From contig JAJVDF010000028.1 of assembly GCA_022410635.1 (NCBI GenBank), forward strand, positions 1,685,849 to 1,749,848: DNA of 64,000 nucleotides, in the 5' to 3' direction. A program made the position numbers and the translations under genes. The notes beneath the pieces are model-generated. The model saw nothing but the letters and a program-made list of their open reading frames with translations, made no database searches and was not told the origin of the DNA. This DNA is from Tretioscincus oriximinensis (Eukaryota > Chordata > Lepidosauria > Squamata > Gymnophthalmidae). Numbering within the stretch: position 1 is the stretch's first letter; each line of letters starts with the position of its first letter. Below, piece after piece: positions 12,709 through 23,100 of the stretch.

Positions 12709-12820
12709 TCTGAAGAAGTAGACATGTCTACAAANAGCTTATGCCACCTACTTTTCTACTGTTAGTCTCCAAGTGCTACTAGCCCCTTTGCTGGACTTTC
12801 TACTAGGCTATTTCTCTGCA
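12709..12820 (+). repeat. SINE-like interspersed repeat (GACTAACA family), fragment
   Basis: The fragment shares the blocks ATCTGAAGAAGTAGACATG, GCTTATGCCACCT, TGTTAGTCTCCAAGTGCTAC and GGCTATTTCTCTG with copies at 13141, 17993, 30455 and 33697. I recognise a repeated family but not its name. Similar modules occur in sauropsid SINEs that end in a GACTAACA-GGCTA motif. Confidence 0.65.
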
Positions 12821-13140
12821 ATTGAATTACATGTCACTGAAGTAGGGGAGGCTGCATGACACAGCTGACTTCATTTAATTAATGTTTACACATAACAAAG
12901 ATTCTTTCTGTTGGATACAGTTTGTTCCAAATGGTATAATATTTTGATATTGGCATTTATATAAATGCTTTTGCTATGGTTCATTATTTTTCAGATTTTT
13001 TTTTTTGTCTGTCATTTTCATTTTTCATACTTTTTCTTTGGGTGCTGGATACAATTAGGATACATCTTTTCTTGATATTCCGGTATATCCAGTCAGAAAC
13101 GCTGCCTATACACACTTACTCAGGTAAATTCTTTGCAAAA
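12821..13140. other. AT-rich spacer, nothing recognised
   Basis: The stretch holds a T10 run near 12996 and no recognisable gene or repeat. Confidence 0.4.
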
Positions 13141-13305
13141 GTCCAGTAGCACTTGGAGAATAACAGGAGAAAGGTAGGTGTCATGAGCTTTTGTAGACAC
13201 GTCTACTTCTTCAGACGCCACGAAAACTCATGCACCTTCCTTTCTCCAAGGGCCTCTGGTCCCCTTGATGGACTTTCTGAACTAACATGGCTATTTCTCT
13301 GAAAT
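13141..13305 (+). repeat. SINE-like interspersed repeat (GACTAACA family)
   Basis: Blocks in order: GTCCAGTAGCACTTGGAGA, GTCATGAGCTTTTGTAGAC, GTCTACTTCTTCAGACG, ACTCATGCACCTTCC and AACATGGCTATTTCTCTGAA. The order matches the copies at 17993 and 30455. It lies about 950 bp upstream of the DPH6 start codon. Confidence 0.65.
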
Positions 13306-13352
13306 TGACTTCTTTACAAAAGTTNATGCTATAGGCATGGGAACTGCCAGGG

Positions 13353-13513
13353 TCCTGTCCCCACTGAGCCTTATTCTGGGCTGTGTCTCAAGAGTATGAG
13401 GCTGCAATCTACATGCTAGGGTAGGCTATGGTAGGGTCTGTCTGCACTGGTTTGTGGAGGCCAAGCTCTGAGTCCCGAGATATAACCCAGAATAAGGCTT
13501 AGTGAGGACAGGA
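13353..13513. mobile_element. Hairpin MITE family A, copy 2
   Basis: The left arm reads TCCTGTCCCCACTGAGCC, then TTATTCTGGGCTGTGTCTC. The right arm ends AACCCAGAATAAGGCTTAG, then TGAGGACAGGA, its inverted complement with a few differences. The interior carries the CTACATGCTAGGGTAGGCTA block shared with copy 3. It sits about 740 bp upstream of the DPH6 start codon. Confidence 0.8.
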
Positions 13514-13532
13514 ATAAATCTTTCTATGTACC

Positions 13533-13557
13533 GAAAGAAAGAAAGAAAGAAAAAAAA
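13533..13557. repeat. (GAAA)n microsatellite
   Basis: About five GAAA units grade into an A run, directly downstream of hairpin MITE copy 2. Confidence 0.8.
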
Positions 13558-13845
13558 GGGAGAAAGAGAAACAGCAAGTCAGAAAGAAACAGATAGCAAC
13601 CAGATTTGAAAGCGCACAACAATTACGCACGTGATCTGCTTTGCCCTTACTTCCGGCTTTCTTGTTGCCCTCTTTTAGCTGTCCTGTAAGTTGCCTGCAA
13701 CAAATTCCTCCCCAAATTACAAAACCGCGGCGTGGAATTCGTAGCAACCTCTCTTATAGTGTGGAGATACCGGAAAAAATCATTTTTACGTGCCTTCCCG
13801 CAAGAAACGATGCCCTTCGTGGACCGTCGTGCCCATCGGTTATTC

Positions 13846-13969
13846 AGGCAGTTTTGGTGTTCGACCCAGCCCGACGGGTCTTTCGGGGAAAGAGGACGGC
13901 TTGGCGGACTGCAAGCCCTGAGGAAGTCCATCGGCAGCAAAAGACAACGTGGGCTGCCTCCTTCCTAGG
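13846..13969 (+). repeat. 124-bp inverted duplication, promoter copy
   Basis: This segment is repeated in reverse orientation at 15621-15744, with both copies exactly 124 bp and about 80 percent identical by hand alignment. It starts AGGCAGTTTTGGTG and ends CTTCCTAGG. This copy lies inside the CpG-rich promoter and keeps eight CpGs. Similarity stops abruptly at both ends. I do not recognise the unit as a known transposon. Confidence 0.8.
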
Positions 13970-14095
13970 CTCTTGCCGCGCTGCCTCTAAGCCTGCCTAA
14001 GCCCTGTTGGCGCGGCTGCGCGCGCTCAGTGTCGGTCTCTCAGCCACCCAGCAGACACCTAAGTCCAGCCAAGAGCCAGGGGGGTCTGGGGCGCC

Positions 14096-14118
14096 ATGAA
14101 AGTAGTGGCCTTGATCAG
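14096..14118 (+). CDS. DPH6: DPH6 coding exon 1
   Basis: The exon encodes MKVVALI plus two bases of Ser8. The ATG has G at -3 (GCGCCATGA), a reasonable Kozak context, and the family N terminus is M-x-V-x-A-L-I-S-G-G-K-D-S, which fixes this start. The donor is CAG followed by GTAAAA at 14119. Confidence 0.93.
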
Positions 14119-17100
14119 GTAAAATGACTGCGGAGGCACCTGAGTTACGTTCGACTTGCCCAGCTTCTACATGGAGCCACTTCTGCAGTGGGAACCGTCA
14201 GAAAACAAAGCAGAAGGGTCTGAAGTGTCTGCAGCTGCAGCCAGAGAGACACGGCAAAAAGAAGCGGATTAAATACAGCTGAGGCTGCATCCACACGGAG
14301 CCTTACCCCGGGCTGCCCCTCGGAATAGGAGCCTGCCAACCACATGCTAGTGTAGACTATGGCAGGCCCCGAATGGGGCCTGCCATAGTCTATACTGGCA
14401 TGTGAATGGCCAACCTCTGTCCCCAGATGCGACCCAGAATAANGCTCCGTATGGACGGGGACTTAAAAGACGGAAGCATCCACACGCTGCAATCTGTGTC
14501 CCACATTAAATACCATTTTTTTTTCCTCCTGGCAATTAGACCTAGGAAGTAGTCCTCACACGACCTTTTAAGCCACTTATTATTTGTGTTGTTTCTTTCC
14601 CCCCCATGTGTGTGGCTGCAGCAGACCTCAATCTTTAACTAACCTGACACTTCTATTTTATGTCCTGGAGCAGCAGACTAACATTGTCCTTTCTTTTATA
14701 TGTGATTTCACGCTTCTTTTCTCTGTATTTACTATTCAAGATTTTAACGCTGCGAGTCCCTTTCCAGTCTTTCTCTTTCCTTGGTGCTGCTTTTCAGGGT
14801 TGTCTTTCTGCTCTGTTCCTCAGAGGGAGAATTCGGGCTTGATCTGTTTGGTGAAATTTGAGGAATGTTAAGTTTTCTTTCCCTTCTATGTGCATTTTGT
14901 GTCTCATCCTGCAAATGCACAGTTGTATGGTACTTGGCCGTTGGCCCTGCGAAGAAATCTAACGTGGATTACATCCTGAGATAAAGGGGTGGAGTTTTTG
15001 TACACATTTTGCATTCTTATTAGGGTTGGAGGAGGCAGGGACCTATTCCTGCACGGGTAATTATTGTTCAACTTCAACATTACAGAGTATATTTGCATTT
15101 AAAAAATGTGATAATGGTAACAAATATAATAGCGGTAACAAATAGACACAGAATTTGATGAATCCAACTTCTTTGGAATGGTGATGTGCCCACATACAAC
15201 ATCGTGTGTATCTGTAGTTCCAATGAGTGACACCGTGCAATTTCTATTGTGACAATATATAGCTCAGCATATAATTTAATAAAAATCCTCACATAATGGA
15301 GACAACAGATGCAATACATTCACAGCCCTTCTTTTCAACCTTAGTGGAGATTGATGCACACTAATTGCAAAACTATGAAGCTTAGCTGATAGTACCTTTA
15401 CTGACATAGCATGANGACTACTATAATTTCCAACCATTGGTTATGTTTTCTGAAATTTGCCCATTATCTGAATGACATTGGGTTGATCATATGTCACTTT
15501 AAAAGTTTTGCCTCAATTGAAAATATGAGATGCAAACATAATTATTTACTTGTCACTGTCCTGTATCCTCCTAGTAAAAACTTCTTTCTATTTAGCAGCA
15601 AGAATAGAATTGCCTATGTGCCTAGGAGGGAGNCAGCCAAAGTTGTCTTTTGCTTCTGATGTACTTTCTCAGTGCTGTGCAGTCNGCTGAGCCTTCCTCT
15701 CCCCTGAAAGAGCCATTGTGTTGGGTCAACCACCAAAACTGCCTCAATTGCTATTCTATTGTTAAACTTACTTTGACATTCTTTGTGAATACATTTCAAG
15801 TGGTTTATACTTGATCACTTAGTTATTTCACTTATCAAGCTAAACCTTGTATATTTTGTATATTTGATCAGCAAGAAGGTGAGATAACTAGCAAACAGTT
15901 GCTGTTATAGTTGTTGAGCCACCAGGTCGTAGTCAGAGTGGTTTTTATTCTTCTAATGTTAAACTCGCCCAGATATCTCTGGAGGTGGAAAACCCCCACA
16001 ATGATCAGCCACATGTCACTATCTGGATGGTGCCTAAGACAGTGTCATAGGATCATAAAAATCAGAAGGGACTTCGAGGGTTAACTTCGAGACTAAACTA
16101 TCCCAGACAGATCTCTGTCTGTCTAATCTCTGTTTGAAGACTTCTAGCAAAAGAGACTCATTAGCTCTTGCGACAATCTGTTCTGCTGCTTGATCACCCT
16201 TACTGTTGGAATGTTTTTTTTCTGATGCGTAGTATGATTTCATGAAGTCTTTTTCACATGCTGGACATTAAATGATAATTAATGATACACTAGCTATTGG
16301 TAAAATATAAAGTTATACAGTGTACTAACAAAACACAAAGTGGTTAAAGAGTCTGTGGTCTAAGAAAACAAGCCTTTTAAGTCTATGAGCAGGAATTATA
16401 CTGGCACTTGTATAACTTTTTTTGCATCTTGTATTTCCCTGCATTTCTTTAAAAAGCATGTCTACACAGTATTGATTCTCTTGGAAGTAATTGCAAATTG
16501 AGCATTCTTTTTTTAAAAATGGTGAAATTATGTGTAAAGAATCAAGCGTTTCTACATCATAAGTACTTTGATATTTAGTAGCTTTCATCTGTCTAATGTC
16601 CTTAGCAGTTAAATTGTCTCTGATGGCATTCTTGCACCCACACAATATCATTTTGCATTGAGATTCACCCCATGTGAAGTCATAACAACAACAAAAATCT
16701 TTAAACTTATTCTACTTTTACTTACAGTTTTTCATAAGTGAGAACTTCACATTTGTAGGCAGAGGAAAATTTGTGACTTAGTGAGGAAATTTGTCTTTTT
16801 TCAAGCATTCAAACAGGGTTATATTTGAACCAGATAACAAACAATAAGAAGCCAAGAGTTCACATATGGTCATGTTTCATGTTGCTCCTATATGCAGTGT
16901 GAATTCACAATTGTTTCCAGAGTTTTGCATGGAAAATAATTTTGAGTACAAGCTCTATTAATAGACTGGAATATAAGTGCTACGAATGTAACTCTATTGT
17001 TCTTTCTCTTAAACTTTTTGAAAAGTGGAATTAAATAGATGCTGAAGTGAGTGGGGGCCTGTTCTTCTTAGAAATCTTGTTTGATTGTCAAATGATTGTT

Positions 17101-20100
17101 ATGTTGTCTCTTTTTTCCTTTCAAGTGGTGGAAAAGATAGCTGTTACAATATGATGCATTGTGTTACTGCTGGACACCAGATAGTGGCTTTAGCCAATTT
17201 AAGACCTGATGAAAACAAAGGTGAGAACTTTTTTGCATTTCCTGAATAGAAAACCTTTTANTTTTTCACCCTATAGTACACTGAGGAAGGATGGGAGGGA
17301 ATAGATCTGAATATACTGATAAATCTTGATGTACTGAAAAGTCTAGATCTATTACAGAATAGCTCACTGCTCATTCTGATTCAGCAACCTTGTTCTAAAA
17401 CATACTGCTTGAAATGTAGTTATTCAAAATATTTACATCTCAAACTTTATCTGATATGAGATTAGGGTAACCAACATCAGATATTAATGGATGCTTGATG
17501 TACTTGGCTTGAAGATACTGCCTGCTTTCCCTGCTTTTTAAAATTTATTTAGTGGGTTATACTAGGCAGTCTCATGGAGGGTTACATGAGAAAAATATAT
17601 ACTGCACATAAATAAAGAACTCTTCAAGCAGAATTAGTTGGCTATATACAACTGGAAAGATGGAAAAGCAATTATGCATAAAATCTCTCATTCAGTCCCA
17701 TACATTGCACGTATTTATTTATTTACATTTCTATACCGCCCTATACCCAAAGGTCTCAGGGTGCTAATAAAAAAGTCAATATATTAAAACTAAATTAACA
17801 TATTGAAACAATTATATGCTGTNCCCTTGACCAATTATGGCGAAGGGTAGGTTGATGGAACTGGATCTGTATTGGAAAGTAACTTGCCTCATATATACTC
17901 CGTCCTTGGGGAATGGGCTATTCCTGTGCCCATGATTTGATGGTATGGACCAGTTCTCTTTGCATCTAACAGGTACATCTAGTAAGGAATTGTGTANGAC
18001 TTTAGAGACTAACAAGTCTACTTCTTCAGATGCTATACCTTTTCTGCATCTGAAGACAGATCTAAGAAAGCTCATGCCACCTATCCTAGTTCTTGTTAGT
18101 CTCTAAAGCACTACAAAACTACTTGCTTGATTTTGTGGACCCAGACTAACACATCTATTTCCTTGAAATCTATCAGGAATGGCCTATGATTACCATTCTT
18201 GACAGTTAAGTGTGGAACTGGCCTTGGTATATGTTTCAGGAGTAACCAGCCTGCTAGCTCAGCAACCTGCTAATTCAGCNTCACTTGAAGTTCACAGTAT
18301 AGCAAATCTCCCTTCATTCATTTCCTGACATTCTTGCCCATTTATAATAGTGCTTATGGGATCTTTCTTTTTTTCACGTCCTTTTTTAACATTTTGGCTA
18401 ATCTAAGGAAGAATCTTTCAAATTCTTATNCAGATTTACTAGATTAAATCATGCNTATGTTTCANTATTACTTACTATTCACTTTTTTTTTGTTTGACTT
18501 TGTTAGCTCGGGTGGATGAACTGGACAGTTATATGTATCAGACAGTAGGGCACCATGCCATAGACCTCTACGCGGAAGCAATGGACTTGCCTCTTTATCG
18601 TTACACAATTAAGGGTACCAGTGTGGAAACTGGACGACTATATAAACAATGTGAAGGGGATGAAGTTGAAGACCTTTATCAACTGCTGAAACTTGTTAAG
18701 GTATGTTTTTGTGACAATTTCAATTTTCAAAGAAAAAAAAACAGCAGGAAAAACTGCGCATTAAATATGATTAAACCTTGGCCCTAAAGCCTGTAATGAT
18801 CCCCCCCCCGATTCATGATTTTTCTTTTTTGCTCTCTGTTCTGTGTTTCATAGTGAATAAACTTATTTGAAATGGATCTTAATTTATAGCTTATTCTGCA
18901 CTTTATAATTTTTCCTGGCTTTAGGCTAAAGGCCCCATTATAGCAGTGAAAGAAACCCTGATGTATGCTTANGAAGTACAAAAGATAAACTTAAGAAGAA
19001 TTGTGTGCTTGTTGTAATTGAATGTCTTCCAGGTTTCACACTGCTGATAATAACATGCTTTGCTGCTTCCAATTTCTTCTTTACTGTATCTTTTGTTTCT
19101 GAATCCAACTTGAGCTCTGTTTTCACAGAATTCATCATTTATATTTGGGTACTTTACTCAGAGCAGAACTATATATACTTTTCCTTAGAATGTTTTTTTG
19201 TAACAGTCATAGTTTCATTGAGGGAGTATGTGTTTTGAAACTGCAGATATAAATCAACTTATTTAGTGATTATGATGAATATGGTTTATTGCTAAGAAAA
19301 TGAATCCTTTTGTGTACTGAACCTCTGGAGTTTATGCGGCCTACCATAACCTGCACTGGCATGTAGATACCAGGTCCGTATTGTGAGGAATATTTCAGTG
19401 TGTGGCTTAGTGCAGAGTTGTTACTTTTAATTTAGTGTTCAGCAATGAAACATGGAACACAGTAATATTGTGAACTGCCAGGTTTTGGTTCTTGCTTTTT
19501 TAAGTCACATTTTTAAGTCGTAGTGACTGTTTTGTTCAGATATTATGATAACTGATATTTGTTACTTCATGCGGCCCTCACATCAAATCATATAAAGCTG
19601 GTTTATATCAGCTAATTAGCAGATGTCCTAAAGGAACTGGATTTCCTTTTTACTTCCTGCATTATAACTCACTCTGTATTAAATGGTCCCAGGGTANGCT
19701 ATAAAATAGAAACAGATTAAAATCCATAAATTTTTAATAAAAAAACTTATTTAAAACAGGTAAAATGGTTGAAACTTGTGCTTATTGGAAATAGTATGTA
19801 TTCATGCACATAACTTGGTCTTTCCATTCACTTTTCCATCGGGAGAGAATGATTAAGTTATAGGCCTTTTTTACACTTGCATGTTGGGAATGGTCACAAG
19901 AAACATTAGCATCTGATTGCCAAGAGATTTATCCTTATCATCGGCACTCTGGAAGCAGAAGCATTCCTTCTTTTGCTCAGGGAGCAGAAAGAGCAGACAT
20001 TGTAGCCCATGCTTTCTAATCCACGTTTGTTTCCTTCCCCTTGCCACAAGTGGGTTATGAGGCAGCATACATAAAACGTGCACACCACATGATGCCATCC

Positions 20101-23100
20101 TCTTGCCCAATTAAAGTGTGCATAGGTTGGACCAACAGGAGGCCTGATTTTTGCTCTTCTGCTGCCATTGCTCCCATTTTTCTAGAATGATTGTGAATTG
20201 CTTAAGAACAAGAGCAGAGATGTAGCAGGTTTACACTTGGTAAGGAGCAGGAGCAGGTGAGGAATGGCTGGGTAATGGTGGGAGAATTAGTAGTATTGAT
20301 GCTCTGTTCACCAAAATAGTTGGGACCATTCATTAGCCCAAGTGCAGATAATATCGGTGCTTCCCTTTGTACCTGAATCACCTGAATCCATTTTATTAGC
20401 AGAACAGAGAAAATGATTTTATTACATTACATTTTTTAAAAGAAGGAATGAGGGGGAAAAAGCTTTGATCAGCTTTGATTTATGACTTCTGATCTGAAAA
20501 CATCTCAGTCATCAGCACAGATTTGATAAAATGTGCTCTGCCATGTCTTATGTATTATTTTACTTCATTTTGAGATTTTATATTGTGATGGATTTCTTCC
20601 TATAAATCGGTCCTCAGAACTGCTGAAAACCTTGACACTAAGATACTCATAGTTGGACTCTCAAGGAGAGAGTTGTGTTTCAGTCACCATTGTAACAATC
20701 CTTATATTGTTTCTATACTTGGATTTCCTTCATAGAACAATGGTATGTTTAAGTTGCACCCAACTGCATCAAGATCAATAATAGGTTTCAGTAGAGTATT
20801 TTTAGTATGCGCGCACGGCCACTGAAGGAAATACACTTTAGCATGCTTAAAAGACTAGAAGAAAGAATGTGCGTGTTTATTCTGTTCCTAAGCAATTCTG
20901 GCTACTCTTTAATGTGTGGTGAGAATCAGTAACAACATCGAAAGAGCTGAGTTTTGACAATCAGATTTGTAATGTAGAAAGGATGGCTGTTTCTCTTTCT
21001 TGCTTAGAATGGTAAATCAGTTAGTGTGCTTCATATTTTGAAGAATGGGTTTGTGTATAATTTTGCTGTGTTTATGGATTTTGTAGAAAAGAGCATCATA
21101 GCTCAAAGAAGGTTTTAAATACAAGTATATGTGTCAAGCAGGATTCCATGAAGAAATATGTGTGGCTAAAATGTTTTTGGTGTCATTTTGTCTTACTTTT
21201 TTCTAAATTACATTCTGTGTTGGTCTGCTAAGATTGTTTTCCCAGTTCTCAATTTTCATTGTAAACAAAATGTAACATTGCACTAAATATTTGTTTGCAT
21301 TTCTGTCCAAGCCTATTCAGAAAAATNTTGGGATAGTTCATATTAAAACTATTAAAAACACAGTGAAAATGATCTGATAAAACCAATAATAAAAAGTCCT
21401 GAAACAGAAGAGAAAGTTGTTTCTTCAGACACGGGTTAGTTAGGGTAAGAAGGTATGCCTTCACTAGGGATTTCCATTTAGTGAGAATACTTGATATACT
21501 CTAGTGAAGGGTAGGAGCTATTACTGAGAAAGCTCTCTCATATCTATAAGAAGTTACACTACCTAGTTGCTTGGGAGGCCTGATGAAGCTGTTGGGATTA
21601 CAGTACTCCTGAGGATTAAAATAATAATTCCCCAAAACTGAGGGCTTCATTGGGAGTTAGGATTAAAATTACCAGAAGAAACAAGACTGAGTACTTGCAG
21701 TATTCAATTAAAAATCAGTGTTTCCATTGTCGTTGTTTTTTCTAAATTCTAAAATCTGTATGTACATATCAGAACAAACTAATGCCTAATTTGCACCAGG
21801 TCTTACTCTGTTCCAAAAAGTAGTTTGAAAAGCATGCTGTCCACATGATATTCGAAGCTAGCACAGGCATTGCCAATGCAAATGAGGCTCATGTTGAGTC
21901 AGTCTGTGGCCTGATCCAGCAGGGTTACTGTTAAATTTTCATGAAAGTGAAAATGATAGAACATTGTTTGCTGGGGAAGCATGAAAACTTGGGCTCCTAG
22001 GATAACTTATATATTGTATATTTGAAAACATTGTGCAGTTTTCAAAGGAGAATAACAAAGACAGCAATAGAACAAAAGATTACAAATAATCATAATTGAT
22101 ACTTAGTTTCACTGAGTGACCAGTTTTTCTTTGGCTGGCAACACTACCTATAAGCTTGCTTGTTTATAGGACCAATGCAAAGCTGGTGTTGGGGGATGTT
22201 TTTGATATAATTATTCTGAACTTCTATTGCAGTACAACCAATCTAAGAATCAATTTGTGAGAAGTGTGAAGAGAATACCTTATTGATCGATTTAATTAAA
22301 TGATTACTGACAGGATAAAGTTTCATTTTTATTTGCTTCCAGACAGCCTGGACTGAATACTTTCTTATTATCTTTGGAATAACAGTCAGTTATGACATAA
22401 ATTAATGCTAATGTTAAATCTGGACAACTTCTGCTTTGGAAGTTTGTGCAAGATATTTTTAACTGTAGTTGAAAGAGATGTTATCAAGTTGTCTTGGACT
22501 AAATTAGGGAGGAATTTTTTTGTTCTGAACAGATACTAATTTCATGGCAATATATATATATGGCATCAATTGCTTTAATGATAGATTCTATAGGCATGCT
22601 TTTACAGCTAAATTGATTTTAAAAAGGCTCTAAAGTTGCGCTTAAAATCTTACATATGGCAATAAATATGTAATTTATGGGGGAAAATGTGCAAGAGTGC
22701 TTTATGGTGGCTTTGAACTTTGAAAAATAATGGAAGTCCAGATCTTGCTTTTGTCATTGATAGCTGTTTGCACCTAGTAATTGGTGACTTAGGCTGATGC
22801 ATTTCAGAAGGAACTGAAGAGTGTCTCTTGCAAGTTCTTTAACTCATAGGGAAAGGAAGAATAAGCCGATGGCTGCCTTTCTGTTTTGTTGGTACTACTT
22901 TACAAGGTTTTTTTTCATGGAAGCTTTTTGTTTTGAAATGCACTGGATTTTTTGCCAAATTAAAGCCACACTTTTAGAAAANATTGGTTTTTTTAAAAAA
23001 AGAAAATCAAGTATCACCTCTTTTAAAAAGGACTTTCCCAAACACTTCTTAGAAAATTAAAGCTTAATCTTACATGCCAATATGTCTTTTATGGTGCAAA

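Larger units (their letters stand above)
13600..14480 (+). promoter_or_regulatory. DPH6: CpG-rich promoter and first-exon region of DPH6
   Basis: CpG dinucleotides and GC content rise sharply here against AT-rich surroundings, peaking near 13730-14160, and the region contains the start codon at 14096. No TATA box is evident at a fixed distance, as is usual for housekeeping genes with CpG-island promoters. Candidate sites visible by eye are an E-box CACGTG at 13628-13633 and an ETS-type ACTTCCGG at 13649-13656; both are only motif matches. The transcription start is not determined. The region also contains one copy of a 124-bp inverted duplication and hairpin MITE copy 3. A divergent transcript is possible but not visible from sequence. 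Confidence 0.75.

Noticed and set aside
13641..14000. 119-codon open frame over the DPH6 promoter
   Set aside because: It lies in CpG-rich DNA where stops are rare, has no recognisable domain, and its only repeat in the window is the decayed intronic copy. I treat it as non-coding and report the duplication itself.
16325..16651. 108-codon minus-strand open frame in intron 1
   Set aside because: No recognisable motif, no splice or promoter context, and it is within the length expected by chance in 64 kb.
18494..18787. Open frame extending exon 3 on both sides
   Set aside because: The extra residues are intronic; splice sites at 18506 and 18701 and family length fix the exon.
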